Of a stretch of 64,000 bases of DNA, positions 55,347-64,000 are shown piece after piece. Position numbers and translations under genes: made by a program. The stretch's first letter is position 1. Every line of letters starts with the position of its first letter. A model generated the notes under the pieces. That model had not been told where the DNA came from, searched no databases, and saw only the letters and a program-made list of their open reading frames with translations. Source of the stretch: Bryobacter aggregatus MPL3 (GTDB lineage Bacteria > Acidobacteriota > Terriglobia > Bryobacterales > Bryobacteraceae); NCBI RefSeq assembly GCF_000702445.1, contig NZ_JNIF01000003.1, positions 2,170,001-2,234,000 on the forward strand. Direction: 5' to 3'.

Positions 55347-56309
55347 CTATGGCTTGGTAGCTGTGCCGGCAGCGAGATAGAATCTGCGGGCGGCGAGGAA
55401 CTGGATATTCGGGAGCCGTGAGCGGATTGCGATCCGTTGGTACGCGCTTCTTTCTCCGGGTTTCTCCTCGAGAGGGATGGCGAGAAATTTGACGCGGTAC
55501 TGTTGAGCGAGATGTTTGGCCGCATCGGCCAGATAGGGCGTAAACGACTGCGCATTCCCCTGATCGCTCAGATACGCTTCTCCGCCGGTTTGCTCGGCGA
55601 GTTCGGCAAGATAGGCCTGCCCCCCCCGGACCAATGCAGGGCTATGGCTGGCATGGCCGAGACTGGGTGCATAAATACAAAAGACTTGCACTCCAGCATA
55701 CTGTGCTGCCGCGATTGCATCGTCCAGATACATGCTTGCCCCGCCAACATCTTCAAAAACGTCAACGCCATCGGACACTAAGAGCACTTCACGCCGCAGG
55801 GCCCCCTGGGGCCACTCATTGATCAACTTGCTCAAGGAATTAAACGGACTGGCACCGGCACTGTCGTTGCCCGAAGGCATTCGAAGGACCTTCGCTGCCT
55901 TGTCGTGATCCTTGGTTGGGGCCTGCACGACGTGTGCTTCCCCATTCTCCATATAAGCAACTCCAATCGCGGTGGTTGGCGGCTGAGAAGAGATGAAGCG
56001 GCGAAGCTCTTCAAATCGCGTCACCGCTCCAGGATCTCCTCGCTCATCGATCAGGATGTAGAGGTCAAGACCCGCCATTTCCCCTCGAAATGGCGCCCAG
56101 TCTAGGGCCTCTTTCATCGTTCCACCCTGCAATACCCTGACATCAGACTTGCCAATCGAAGGCAACTCGCTACCGTGTATTTCTTCTGCGGTCACTACCA
56201 GTTGCACCGGGACTTCGTTTGCCCCGGCGGAGGGCCGAGGGCTGTTCTGCGCAAACGCCAGTAAAAAGATCGTGGAACTGACTACTGCGATCTTGCATGT
56301 GGTGTTCAT
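55347..56309 (-). CDS. Acidobacterial VWFA-related secreted protein
   Basis: A 320-residue exported protein of the VWFA-related family found mainly in Acidobacteria. The signal peptide is at 1-20 (ending LLAFAQ). It continues VPVQLVVTAEEIHGSELPSI, the usual beta-rich part, and a von Willebrand A-type fold whose first strand reads LDLYILIDERGDPG. The normal DxSxS metal motif is replaced by DERGD, so metal binding is doubtful. LLVSDGVDVFEDVGG is the second strand-loop. The function of this family is unknown. It lies upstream of, and parallel to, the CobN-like gene, separated by about 500 bases. Confidence 0.8.
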   Translation of the reverse strand: MNTTCKIAVVSSTIFLLAFAQNSPRPSAGANEVPVQLVVTAEEIHGSELPSIGKSDVRVLQGGTMKEALDWAPFRGEMAGLDLYILIDERGDPGAVTRFEELRRFISSQPPTTAIGVAYMENGEAHVVQAPTKDHDKAAKVLRMPSGNDSAGASPFNSLSKLINEWPQGALRREVLLVSDGVDVFEDVGGASMYLDDAIAAAQYAGVQVFCIYAPSLGHASHSPALVRGGQAYLAELAEQTGGEAYLSDQGNAQSFTPYLADAAKHLAQQYRVKFLAIPLEEKPGERSAYQRIAIRSRLPNIQFLAARRFYLAAGTATKP

Positions 56310-56393
56310 ATGTCCTTGTCGAGGTATTGGGGATGGAACCTTCGTTGACCATACTTGCGAATGATAGAAACGAACCCACCTGATCGAGCAGAC

Positions 56394-56804
56394 TTACCTC
56401 TGCTTTTTAGGAACGTGAATCACGTGGTGTTCGTGTGCTCCTCTTGTTGCATGAACCAGGATTCCGTCTTCACCCGGTTGCCAAATTTCCGAAAGGGTAT
56501 AGTTGTTTCCTACTTTGTCAAAGACAATATGATTGTCTGTAGCCGTCGAGTGTGTCGTTGCCGCCATTGTGGTGATGAACGGCACGAATCCAGCGGCTCC
56601 TTTGGGATCTTGTGTGACCTTCACGACCCGCGAAGCTAAATCCACCCGGAACTCGTACATTCCGGCCGGATAGACCTTTTCTCCGGCGGTGAACTGGAAT
56701 GGAATATTAGCCTTTTCTATCTCGTCAGCAGACAGAAAGGGCGTTACCAACAATGCGATTCCTGCAAATGCAACTAGCAGTGTGTTCTTCCATGTGTTTT
56801 TCAT
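56394..56804 (-). CDS. Small secreted acidobacterial protein of unknown role
   Basis: A 136-residue protein with a signal peptide (about 1-26, ending PFLSADE). The mature part opens IPFQFTAGEKVYPAGMYEFRVD, a pattern seen in many small Acidobacteriota secreted proteins, and then looks all-beta (VVKVTQDPKG, HIVFDKVGNNYTLSEIW). The C-terminus is basic and His-rich (HEHHVIHVPKKQR). No catalytic motif is visible. It may be part of a series of exported proteins with its two neighbours, but the 84-base gap downstream suggests separate transcription. Confidence 0.72.
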   Translation of the reverse strand: MKNTWKNTLLVAFAGIALLVTPFLSADEIEKANIPFQFTAGEKVYPAGMYEFRVDLASRVVKVTQDPKGAAGFVPFITTMAATTHSTATDNHIVFDKVGNNYTLSEIWQPGEDGILVHATRGAHEHHVIHVPKKQR

Positions 56805-57108
56805 TTTCTTATCGCTTTCTGTTGAATCTCAATCATGGTTCGGAGTCGACAGGAGATGCGCTCCGATCTTGCCTACAAAGAGTTCAAACTGCTAAACTCT
56901 GCCTCGGAATCGCGCTGGAGATCCGGCGTGCTCCCATTCCTGAGCCATTCCTTCCGACACGTTCAATCTTCCTTGTTGATGGTTTCCATCTTTGCGGAAA
57001 TGTATTGTGCGAAAACTAACCGTAAGAGTAAGGGATGTGTCCATTGTTACGATTAAATTTTTCATATTGGGATGAGCGTTTGTAGATCGTCTGTCTTTCC
57101 TCGAGAGA
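56805..57108. other. Intergenic region, nothing definite
   Basis: Roughly 300 bases between two minus-strand secreted-protein genes. It is AT-richer towards 57000-57070, where a promoter for the 56804 gene is plausible, but no clear -35/-10 pair was found. No repeats or open frames with a ribosome binding site were seen. Confidence 0.45.
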
Positions 57109-57657
57109 TTAAAGACCGAGGTATTCAATGTGGGCATAAGTGCCCAGCCGCGAGTTGTATCCGAGATACCAGCCTACGTGGACCGGATCTTCATAAATCA
57201 CAATCTGGTCGCCGGCCCAGTTCCAGTCATCGACGATGCTGTAGTCAAAAGGTGCGACGGCCCAGTAGAAGTTATTGAACCAGAAGCGGTTCCGGTTGCC
57301 ACCAGTCAGCACAAACACATGTTGTGGCCCAAAACCACCAGAAAAGCGGCCATGAGCCCAGGGGTGATCCAAATGGTAGTGGGGATCATTCGCGCCGCTG
57401 CGATGCCCTACCCATTCGTCATTTTTTGCATGGACATGCGGGAGATTCGGGTGCCCCTTCTGATCGACGGCAATCCTGTTCTCTTTCGTATCGCGGGACT
57501 CGTTCTCACGCATCGGAGCCCGATTCGCAACCGGGCCATGGGCAGGAATATGTCCCCCTCCTACCCCTCCTTCGCGCCCCCCTCCCTCGCGATGCTGGCC
57601 GATGGCTCCCACGGCGCCGATGCCGATCGCGATTGCTGTAATGAGTAATTTGTTCAT
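57109..57657 (-). CDS. Secreted His/Gly-rich protein of unknown role
   Basis: A 182-residue protein from the ATG at 57657, with GAGGAG eight bases upstream. The signal peptide is about 1-20. The next 25 residues are Gly/His-rich ([20 protein letters not shown]), followed by a segment with many His ([39 protein letters not shown]) and an aromatic-rich C-terminal part ([23 protein letters not shown]). The last part resembles the Trp/Tyr-rich domain of various small exported proteins. Metal binding by the His stretch is possible, and the neighbouring genes handle arsenic and heavy metals, but this is inference. Confidence 0.72.
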   Translation of the reverse strand: MNKLLITAIAIGIGAVGAIGQHREGGGREGGVGGGHIPAHGPVANRAPMRENESRDTKENRIAVDQKGHPNLPHVHAKNDEWVGHRSGANDPHYHLDHPWAHGRFSGGFGPQHVFVLTGGNRNRFWFNNFYWAVAPFDYSIVDDWNWAGDQIVIYEDPVHVGWYLGYNSRLGTYAHIEYLGL

Positions 57658-57938
57658 TTTGATACTCCTCTGCCTTTTCTTATGCAATTCGAGCCCCAAT
57701 CTTCCCTTTCAATCCGACGAAATTCTCTGTGGCTCTTCCAGAAGAGGACCGTGGTTTCCAGGTTCAAGTTGGTGCGGCGATTTGATTGCGTGGTTTTCAT
57801 GTGCAACCACTCGAAGGTCTTCTGATGGACGAATGGGGACCCCGGCTGCAGCTCGTGGAGGTGGCAAAATGTCCGGAACGCTGCTGACCGCCATTCGTCA
57901 CCCTGACCATATATCGGCATGCCTTCTCAGAAAGAAGC

Positions 57939-57973
57939 TTGCCTATTTTAATATTTCAATTATTATAGAAATA
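57939..57973 (+). promoter_or_regulatory. arsR promoter with palindromic operator
   Basis: A -35 box TTGCCT (57939-57944) and a -10 box TATTAT (57961-57966) are 16 bases apart. The inverted repeat TATTTC (57952-57957) / GAAATA (57968-57973) spans the -10 region. Transcription should begin about seven bases after the -10 box, at or next to the GTG start codon at 57974, so the mRNA is probably leaderless. The repeat is the natural binding site for the dimeric ArsR. Confidence 0.65.
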
Positions 57974-58321
57974 GTGAATCAAGAAGATGAAAACGAGCGG
58001 ACGATCCGCTTCGCCGATATGTTTGCGGCGATGGGCACGGAGTCCCGTCTCCGCATCATGCAAGTTCTTCTCTCGGCCCATCCTGCGGGAATGGTAGTTG
58101 GAGAGATTCAATCGGAACTCGGAATCTCGGCCTCAAACCTTTCCCATCATCTGGAGAAGCTGAAGAATGAGGACTTGGTGCTGGTGCAGCGGGAAGGGAC
58201 TTTTCTTCGTTACACGGCCAATACCGCTGCTCTGGAAGCGGTGTTGTCTTTCCTCTACGCAGAGTGTTGCACCCGTAACAAGGCGATCCGGCCCGAGGCG
58301 ATTGTCCCGCTCTGTAAGTAG
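57974..58321 (+). CDS. arsR: ArsR family arsenic-responsive repressor
   Basis: A 115-residue winged-helix repressor, the usual ArsR size. The HTH reads VVGEIQSELGISASNLSHHLEKLKNEDLV (key parts GEIQSELGISASNLSHHL and EKLKNEDLVLVQREG). Cys98 and Cys99 (YAECCTRN) and the late Cys114 can form the arsenite-sensing trio, as in ArsR types with a C-terminal cysteine set. I start it at the GTG at 57974, which fits both size and the promoter just upstream. The frame is open further upstream to an ATG at 57868, but the extra residues are not ArsR-like. It heads the operon arsR-arsM-acr3-arsC. Confidence 0.88.
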   Translation: MNQEDENERTIRFADMFAAMGTESRLRIMQVLLSAHPAGMVVGEIQSELGISASNLSHHLEKLKNEDLVLVQREGTFLRYTANTAALEAVLSFLYAECCTRNKAIRPEAIVPLCK

Positions 58322-58331
58322 GGAGAGCATG

Positions 58332-59135
58332 ATGAACAAGATAGACATCAAGGCAGTAGTGCAAGAGAAGTACGGCCTGGCGGCTCTTCGATCTGCCCAT
58401 GGAGCATCCTCCTGCTGCGATCCAATCACCAGCAATCTCTACGATCAGGAACAACGCCGGCAAGTGCCCGAAGCGGCGCTTCTTGCCTCGCTTGGTTGTG
58501 GCAACCCGACCGCGCTGGCAGACTTGCAGCCCGGAGAGACGGTGCTGGACCTGGGTTCGGGTGGTGGCATCGATGTGTTGCTTTCGGCCCGGCGTGTGGG
58601 GCCTACCGGAAAGGCCTATGGCCTGGATATGACAGATGAGATGCTGGCGCTGGCAAACGAGAATCAGCGGCAGGCGGGCGCGGCGAATGTGGAGTTTTTA
58701 AAAGGCGAGATCGAGTCCATTCCCCTTCCAGATCACTCCGTGGACGTGATCCTCTCGAACTGTGTGATTAACCTTAGTGCAGACAAGGACCGGGTGCTGC
58801 AAGAAGCCTTCCGGGTGCTGAAGCCTGGTGGCCGCTTTGCGGTTGCCGATGTTGTGACCCGTGGGGAGATGTTGCCTGAGATCCGGAGCAGCATGGGGCT
58901 GTGGGTGAGATGTCTTGCCGGAGCGCTGGACGAGAACGAGTATGCCGCCAAGCTGCAGGCAAGCGGTTTTGAGGAGATCCACATCGAAGCCACCCGTATC
59001 TACCGCGTAGAGGAGGCTCGTAGTTTTCTGAGTGGCCAGGGGTTGGATATTGATGCGATTGCGCTGCAGGTGGACGGAAAGTTTATGGGCGCCTTCATCC
59101 GTGCGCTCAAACCCCGTATTGTGGCGCATGATTAG
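58332..59135 (+). CDS. arsM: Arsenite S-adenosylmethionine methyltransferase
   Basis: A 267-residue SAM enzyme that methylates As(III). The SAM loop is [16 protein letters not shown], with [19 protein letters not shown] downstream. Conserved cysteines used to bind arsenite are present in SSCCDP (about 29-30), LGCGNP (about 56), LSNCVINLS and WVRCLAGAL, in the order typical of ArsM. I prefer the second of two tandem ATGs (58332), as it is better spaced from GGGAG. It is 10 bases after arsR. Its stop overlaps the ACR3 start by eight bases. Confidence 0.93.
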   Translation: MNKIDIKAVVQEKYGLAALRSAHGASSCCDPITSNLYDQEQRRQVPEAALLASLGCGNPTALADLQPGETVLDLGSGGGIDVLLSARRVGPTGKAYGLDMTDEMLALANENQRQAGAANVEFLKGEIESIPLPDHSVDVILSNCVINLSADKDRVLQEAFRVLKPGGRFAVADVVTRGEMLPEIRSSMGLWVRCLAGALDENEYAAKLQASGFEEIHIEATRIYRVEEARSFLSGQGLDIDAIALQVDGKFMGAFIRALKPRIVAHD

Positions 59136-60198
59136 GGCAGCGCGAAAGCAGCTTGCATTCTTTGAACGCTATCTCACGCTCTGGGTTACGCTGTGCATGG
59201 CCGTGGGGCTGGCTTGCGGCAAGATGCTGCCTAGTGTTGTCCACAGTCTGCGCGGCTGGGAACTCGGGGAATCGAGCCAGATCAACCTACCCATCGCGAT
59301 TCTGATCTGGTTAATGATCACGCCGATGATGATGAAAGTCGACTTTGGCGCGGTTCGCGATGTGGGTCGCAGGCCCGCAGCTTTGGTGGTGACGCTGATC
59401 GTCAATTGGCTGGTGAAGCCATTCTCCATGGCTTTTCTCACGTGGTTCTTTTTCCGATTTGTTTTCTCTTCCTTCATTGCGCCCGCAGAAGCGGATCAGT
59501 ACATTGCGGGCTGCATCATTCTGGCGGCCGCTCCCTGTACTGCGATGGTGTTTGTGTGGAGCCATTTGACGGATGGGGATCCCGCTTACACGCTGGTTCA
59601 GGTTGCCGTCAATGACTTGTTGATGCTGGTGTTGTTTGTCCCGATTGTCCAGTATCTGGTGACCGGCGCTTCCTCGCTCACCATTCCCTTTGCCGTCCTG
59701 CTTGACTCCGTGCTGGTCTTTATCGTTATTCCCTTGGCCGCAGGCGCCGTGCTGCGACGCCTTCTGATTCGCAAGCGCGGGCGGGACTGGTTTGAAATGG
59801 AGCAACTGCCGCGTTTTGCGCCTCTGACGATGACGGCCCTGCTGGCGACCTTGGTGCTGTTGTTTGCCTTTCAGGCAGACAACATCACCGCACGGTGGTT
59901 CCACGTTCTTTTGATTGCTGTGCCGATCACCTTGCAGGTCTATCTGAACTCTTCGCTTGCCTATGGGCTGATGCGGCTGCTGCGAGTGAATTACTCTATT
60001 GCGGCGCCAGGCGCACTGATCGGCGCTAGCAACTTCTTTGAACTGGCCGTTGCAACTGCGATTGCTTTGTTCGGACCGGAGTCCGGCGCGGCGCTGGCAA
60101 CCGTGGTTGGCGTGCTGGTTGAGGTTCCGGTGATGCTCTCGGTTTGTGCCGTGTGCAATCAGACCCGTCATTGGTTTCCAACTCCACTTGAAAGGTAA
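59128..60198 (+). CDS. acr3: ACR3 family arsenite efflux permease
   Basis: A 356-residue inner-membrane arsenite exporter with about ten helices. MMKVDFGAVRDV, the key AAAPCTAMVFVWSHL stretch (catalytic Cys in the fourth helix), DPAYTLVQVAVNDLLML and APGALIGASNFFELAVATAI are typical of ACR3/ArsB-type BASS-fold transporters. The start codon overlaps the arsM stop (ATGATTAG, eight bases). arsC follows six bases downstream. The enzyme exports arsenite produced by ArsC and unmethylated As(III). Confidence 0.94.
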   Translation: MIRAARKQLAFFERYLTLWVTLCMAVGLACGKMLPSVVHSLRGWELGESSQINLPIAILIWLMITPMMMKVDFGAVRDVGRRPAALVVTLIVNWLVKPFSMAFLTWFFFRFVFSSFIAPAEADQYIAGCIILAAAPCTAMVFVWSHLTDGDPAYTLVQVAVNDLLMLVLFVPIVQYLVTGASSLTIPFAVLLDSVLVFIVIPLAAGAVLRRLLIRKRGRDWFEMEQLPRFAPLTMTALLATLVLLFAFQADNITARWFHVLLIAVPITLQVYLNSSLAYGLMRLLRVNYSIAAPGALIGASNFFELAVATAIALFGPESGAALATVVGVLVEVPVMLSVCAVCNQTRHWFPTPLER

Positions 60199-60203
60199 TT
60201 TCG

Positions 60204-60620
60204 ATGTCCCCCAAGAGCATACTCATTCTTTGTACCGGGAACTCCGCCAGAAGCCAGATGGCAGAAGGCATTCTCCGGCAGGAGGCGAAGGGCCGATTGG
60301 AAGTCCATTCCGCCGGCACCAAGCCCAGCATTGTTCGCCCTGAGGCGATTGCCGTCCTGCGCGAGATCGGGATCGACATTTCCGGCCATCGCTCGAAGTC
60401 TGTCGATCAATTTGCCGGAACAGCGCTCGATCTCGTGATCACGGTTTGCGACAACGCGGAAGAGTCCTGTCCTGTCTTTCCCGTCGCCACGCAGCGGCTC
60501 CATTGGCCCTTTGAGGACCCGACTGCTGTCGAAGGGTCGGAAGAAGAACGAATGGCCGCATTCCGCAAGGTGCGCGATCAGATTCGCCGGAAGATCCTGC
60601 TGTACTTAGGCGAAGGTTAG
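60204..60620 (+). CDS. arsC: Arsenate reductase (thioredoxin-type, low-Mr phosphatase fold)
   Basis: A 138-residue reductase of As(V) to As(III). The P-loop is [15 protein letters not shown], with nucleophile Cys10 and Arg16. The second and third redox cysteines are in [14 protein letters not shown], the thioredoxin-coupled pair. HWPFEDP is the usual Asp-containing general-acid loop (DP). It ends the operon, and its stop overlaps the convergent RND pump gene by four bases. Confidence 0.95.
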   Translation: MSPKSILILCTGNSARSQMAEGILRQEAKGRLEVHSAGTKPSIVRPEAIAVLREIGIDISGHRSKSVDQFAGTALDLVITVCDNAEESCPVFPVATQRLHWPFEDPTAVEGSEEERMAAFRKVRDQIRRKILLYLGEG

Positions 60621-63600
60621 GCATTCGGCTCCTGCTGGAAGTGGCCAAAGCGCAGGCTTAACACTGGAAGCACAAAGAGATTGAGCAGTGTCGAGGTGGC
60701 GAGGCCCCCCAGAATCACAACCGCCATGGGGTGTTCGATCTCATGACCGGGCTTGTTGCCACCAAGCACGATCGGAAGCAATGCCAGCGCCGTTGCCGCA
60801 GCCGTCATCAGAATGGGCACCAGCCGCTCCTCGGCGCCACGCAGGATCATATGCGGCCCGAAGGATTCGCCTTCCTGCTCCTGGAGATGGCGGTAGTGGC
60901 TCACCATCATGACGCCGTTGCGCGCGGCGATTCCCAGCACGGTGACGAATCCTACCAGTGATCCGAGCGATAGCACACCGCCCGTTGCGAGGACGCAGGC
61001 AACACCGCCCACCAGCGCAAAGGGCAGGCTGACGAAGACCAGCCCGGCCAGGCGCGGCGACCGGAAGTCCGTATAAAGCACAATCAAAATGCCCAGCAGC
61101 GACAGGCCGGAGAGTGCGAAGAGCCGTTGCTGGCCGGCTTGGCGCGCCGCATATTCGCCGAGCAGTTCGGGATGGTAGCCCGGCTCAAAAGGCAGCGCGT
61201 GGACGCGTTGTTCGATCTCTCTTGCGACACTGCCGAGATCGCGTCCCTTCACATTGCAGGAGACGTCGATCTTGCGGCTTGCATTCTCATGCTGGATCAG
61301 ATTCGGTGTGGGGGCGATGCGCAGTTCTGCGACATCCTCGAGCGGAATCTTCGCGCCCAAGGGCGCATCGATCCACAGTTTCCCCAGGCTAGCGATATCG
61401 TTGCGCGTGGCTTCCTCCGTCCAGACGGAGACATCGAAGATGCGCTGGTCTTCATAGATCTCGCCGACCTTTGTGCCACGGATCAAGGTCATGGCCGCGC
61501 GGCGGACATCGCCGGCGGTGAGCCCGAAGCGCTGCGCCGCTTCGGGACGCACGCGGATCTCAATCTGCGGCACATCCACTTGCGGCTCGACAATCAGATT
61601 CGCGATGCCGTCGATCTTTGCAATGGTTCCGCTGACCTCTGCCGCCTTCTGCCGGAGGACTTCAAGATTGGGTCCGTAGAGACGGACGACGATGGCGCCG
61701 CTGCCTCCGGACAGCACCTCCTTGATTCGCTCCTTCAGGTAAGTCAATAGATCGCGGTAGAGCCCGGGATAGCCGTCGACCACTTCCTGGATCTTGGCCA
61801 CCGTCGGCGCGTAGGGCACCTTGGGGTCGAGACTGATCCAGAGTTCCGTGAAGTTTGGCCCCACTACTTCATCGGCCACCTCAGCCCGTCCAATGTGCGA
61901 GCCGAAATTGCGCACTCCGGGAATGGCACGCAACTCGCGGCTGACCCGGGCCGTGATGCGCTGCATGGCGGACAGTGAAGTGCCCGGCTTCTCCACCCAG
62001 TGCATCAGGAAGTCGTACTCCTGAAAATGCGGCAGAAACTCCTCTCCCAATCGAGTGACGGCAAAGCCTGTCGTCAGGAAAATACAGACAAGGCTAACGA
62101 TGATCGTCTTGGGGCGTGCGAGAAGCGGCGGCAGCAGTCGGCGATAGACGCTCTTGATTCCTCGCACGAGCGCGGTCTCCTTGTGGCCTCCGGTCGTCTG
62201 TCCAAACTTTGGCAGCAGGAGCAGGCAAAGCGCCGGTGTGACGGTGAGGGCAATGGCCAGCGAAGCAAGGACGGCGAGGATGTAGGATAAAGCGAGCGGC
62301 CGGAAGAAAGTGCCGGCCAGGCCGTCGAGGAAGAAGACGGGCAGGAAGACGAGTACGACAATGATGGTGGCGTAGACCACCGCGCTGCGCACCTCAAGCG
62401 ACGCCTCCAGGACCACTTTCCATGCAGGTTGTGGATTGCCGGAATCGTGATTCATGCGCAAGCGGCGCAGGACGTTTTCGACATCGATGATTGCATCGTC
62501 CACTACTTCGCCCAATGCGATGGCCAGCCCGGCAATCACCATCGTATTCAGGGTGGCGCCACGCCAATGGAGGACCAGCGCCGCTGTGATAAGCGAGAGC
62601 GGAATGGCGGTGAGGCTGATGGCCGCCGTGCGCCATTCAAACAGGAACAGAATCAGAATGGCAGCTACCAGAATGCAGCCCCAGATCAGCGCCTGCTTCA
62701 GGTTCTCAAGCGACATCTCGATGAAGGTGGCGGGGCGGAAGATGCTGGTGTCGAGTTGCACGCCTTGCAGGCCGGGGCCCAGTTGCGCGACCGCCTTCTC
62801 GACATTGCGGGTGACCTCGAGCGTGTTCGCTCCCAGTTGCTTTTCGACGATGAGGAGCAGACCTGGCTGGTCGTTGATCACTGCATCGCCAATTGGGGCC
62901 TGGTGCCCTTCGGTGACATTTGCCACGCGGCCGAGCAGCAGGGGCGCTCCATTGCGGAAGGCAACAGGCACTTCCTTGAGGTCCTCGGCCGAGTGCACGG
63001 CGGGCATGTGGGTGACAGAGAGCCGCTGGTTTGCCGTCTCGACAAAGCCACCGGCTGCGGGCATGGTGGCGTCCTGGGTGACGCGAATGATTTCGGCGAG
63101 ACTGAGCTTGTAATCGCGCAAACGGTCTGGGTCGACCAGCACCTGGACTTGCCGGTCCCGCTGGCCCCAGATGGCGACGTTGGCGACGCCAGGCACGGAC
63201 ATCAGCCGGGGGCGCACGGTCCACCGGATGAGCGTGGTCATTTCAGTTTGGGAGAGTTTGCCGGACCATACGCCGATCTTCATCACACGGCTGGTGGAGG
63301 AGAGCGGGGAGAGGATGACGGGAGTCTTGGCGAGGATCGGGAGTTGACCGCTCAAGGTGAGCAAGCGCTCTTGCACGAGTTGCCGGTCTGCCATCAGTTC
63401 AGTGTCGGGCCCGAAGATCAGCACCACTGAGGACAGGCCGAGCACGGACTTCGAGCGCATCGTCTTCATCCCCTTCACCCCGTTGAGCGCGTTCTCAATC
63501 GGAGTGGTGATGAGCGACTCGACTTCGGTGGTGGAGAGCCCGGGCGCCTCTGTCTGCACCTCCACGAGGATGGGCGAGAACTCAGGGAAAACATCGAGCG

Positions 63601-63700
63601 GCGCTTTCTGGATCACCTGCCAGCCAACGAGGAGTAGCAGGATGGACAATGCCACCACCACCCAACGCAGGCGAAGCGCGGTTGCAACGAGGGTTCTCAA
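60617..63700 (-). CDS. Heavy-metal RND efflux pump, CusA/CzcA family
   Basis: A 1027-residue inner-membrane transporter, with twelve helices and two large periplasmic loops. The proton-relay helix 4 carries [20 protein letters not shown], the heavy-metal (HME) type rather than the drug type. The N-terminal [22 protein letters not shown] and the periplasmic [13 protein letters not shown] are characteristic. Whether it moves Cu/Ag or Co/Zn/Cd was not resolved; methionine ligands were not mapped. Its ATG overlaps the stop of the adaptor gene by four bases, so the two are one operon, and it converges on arsC. Confidence 0.93.
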   Translation of the reverse strand: MRTLVATALRLRWVVVALSILLLLVGWQVIQKAPLDVFPEFSPILVEVQTEAPGLSTTEVESLITTPIENALNGVKGMKTMRSKSVLGLSSVVLIFGPDTELMADRQLVQERLLTLSGQLPILAKTPVILSPLSSTSRVMKIGVWSGKLSQTEMTTLIRWTVRPRLMSVPGVANVAIWGQRDRQVQVLVDPDRLRDYKLSLAEIIRVTQDATMPAAGGFVETANQRLSVTHMPAVHSAEDLKEVPVAFRNGAPLLLGRVANVTEGHQAPIGDAVINDQPGLLLIVEKQLGANTLEVTRNVEKAVAQLGPGLQGVQLDTSIFRPATFIEMSLENLKQALIWGCILVAAILILFLFEWRTAAISLTAIPLSLITAALVLHWRGATLNTMVIAGLAIALGEVVDDAIIDVENVLRRLRMNHDSGNPQPAWKVVLEASLEVRSAVVYATIIVVLVFLPVFFLDGLAGTFFRPLALSYILAVLASLAIALTVTPALCLLLLPKFGQTTGGHKETALVRGIKSVYRRLLPPLLARPKTIIVSLVCIFLTTGFAVTRLGEEFLPHFQEYDFLMHWVEKPGTSLSAMQRITARVSRELRAIPGVRNFGSHIGRAEVADEVVGPNFTELWISLDPKVPYAPTVAKIQEVVDGYPGLYRDLLTYLKERIKEVLSGGSGAIVVRLYGPNLEVLRQKAAEVSGTIAKIDGIANLIVEPQVDVPQIEIRVRPEAAQRFGLTAGDVRRAAMTLIRGTKVGEIYEDQRIFDVSVWTEEATRNDIASLGKLWIDAPLGAKIPLEDVAELRIAPTPNLIQHENASRKIDVSCNVKGRDLGSVAREIEQRVHALPFEPGYHPELLGEYAARQAGQQRLFALSGLSLLGILIVLYTDFRSPRLAGLVFVSLPFALVGGVACVLATGGVLSLGSLVGFVTVLGIAARNGVMMVSHYRHLQEQEGESFGPHMILRGAEERLVPILMTAAATALALLPIVLGGNKPGHEIEHPMAVVILGGLATSTLLNLFVLPVLSLRFGHFQQEPNA

Positions 63701-64000
63701 TGTCCTGCTCCAAATTCTGTTCCAAACAATTCGGCAGCCCCTGCCGTCACCACCCTCATCCCGGCGCTCACGCCCCTTGCAAAGTAGACTGTGCTCCCGG
63801 CGGTCTCAATCAGATCCACACGCTGGCGGCGATAGAGTTGCGGGCCTGCTTGCACGTACACCCAGGTGCCGCCATAGCTGTCATAGATGAGGGACGAGGC
63901 CGGGGCGGCCAGGCCCTTTCGAGTTTGCGATTGCAGGGGCAAGGAGACAGAAAGCCTGTGCCCGGGGCGCAGCATCAGATCGGAGTTGGGAAGCTCAAAG
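63697..64000 (-). CDS. RND periplasmic adaptor (CusB-like), C-terminal part only
   Basis: The C-terminal 100 or so residues of a membrane-fusion adaptor; the 5' part lies beyond the right edge and the frame stays open to it. [34 protein letters not shown] (the usual VP..A...G...VFV block) and [16 protein letters not shown], the C-terminal beta-barrel/membrane-proximal strands, are typical of heavy-metal adaptors. It hands metal or connects the CusA-like pump next to it. Overlap of the two genes is four bases (ATGA). Confidence 0.88.
   Translation of the reverse strand, partial: FELPNSDLMLRPGHRLSVSLPLQSQTRKGLAAPASSLIYDSYGGTWVYVQAGPQLYRRQRVDLIETAGSTVYFARGVSAGMRVVTAGAAELFGTEFGAGH

Noticed and set aside
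55135-55380. An 81-codon plus-strand frame with GAAGGAGG just upstream
   Set aside because: It ends inside the convergent VWFA-related gene, has no hydrophobic segment or motif, and is rich in Arg and Cys in a way typical of non-coding frames.
57868-57973. N-terminal extension of arsR to an ATG at 57868
   Set aside because: It would put the probable promoter and palindrome inside the gene, and would give a protein longer than normal ArsR.

Overview
The window looks like an Acidobacteriota chromosome, most likely from the Bryobacterales (Solibacter/Bryobacter-like) branch; this is inferred from gene content, not from a marker phylogeny. The clues are three giant Oar-like TonB-dependent receptors with an N-terminal carboxypeptidase-regulatory-like domain, a cytochrome-bearing DUF1549/DUF1553 protein paired with a DUF1501 protein, a VWFA-related secreted protein, the remnant of an acidobacterial-type (ADOP/MacB) permease, many GTG/TTG starts and GC-rich coding sequence. 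No rRNA, tRNA, CRISPR array or intact insertion sequence was seen.

Layout. 1-23.3 kb is compact housekeeping DNA with strands alternating almost gene by gene: a double-VWA membrane protein (cut by the left edge), rRNA/tRNA U5-methyltransferase, trpS, an MFS exporter, a small P-loop kinase, a membrane-glycolipid-like cluster, efp, guaB, xseA, a DegT aminotransferase, a UDP-GlcNAc 2-epimerase, a six-heme cytochrome with a PQQ-type sugar dehydrogenase, glnD, a BsuPI-domain secreted protein, nadB and a secreted hydrolase. Convergent genes here overlap at their 3' ends, and divergent genes have start codons that touch or lie within a few bases. 23.3-35 kb is export and outer-membrane uptake: the DUF1549/1553-DUF1501 pair, a small TonB-C-like secreted protein and two TonB-dependent receptors. 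35-45 kb holds an esterase fused to a propeller-like domain, a glycosyltransferase, a YiaA-like protein, a di-heme peroxidase, a serine hydrolase, a SoxCD/sulfite-dehydrogenase-like pair and pgi. 45-50.4 kb has the third TonB-dependent receptor, an AraC regulator and an SDR oxidoreductase.

50.4-55.1 kb contains the most unusual locus. An exported CobN-family protein with a signal peptide and a C-terminal membrane anchor sits under a full cobalamin riboswitch, with no cobalamin-synthesis genes or AAA+ chelatase partners in the window. A decayed ABC-permease pseudogene lies just downstream of it. 55.3-57.7 kb encodes three small secreted proteins. 57.9-64 kb is a metal-resistance block: an arsR-arsM-acr3-arsC operon, probably with a leaderless arsR mRNA and a palindromic operator, converging on a CusBA-like heavy-metal RND efflux pair that runs off the right edge.

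Themes that recur: periplasmic redox (multiheme cytochrome, sugar dehydrogenase, di-heme peroxidase, SoxCD-like pair), TonB-linked uptake, and possible RNA-level control (the riboswitch, and two inverted repeats that cover ribosome binding sites in front of the TonB-C-like gene and the first receptor).
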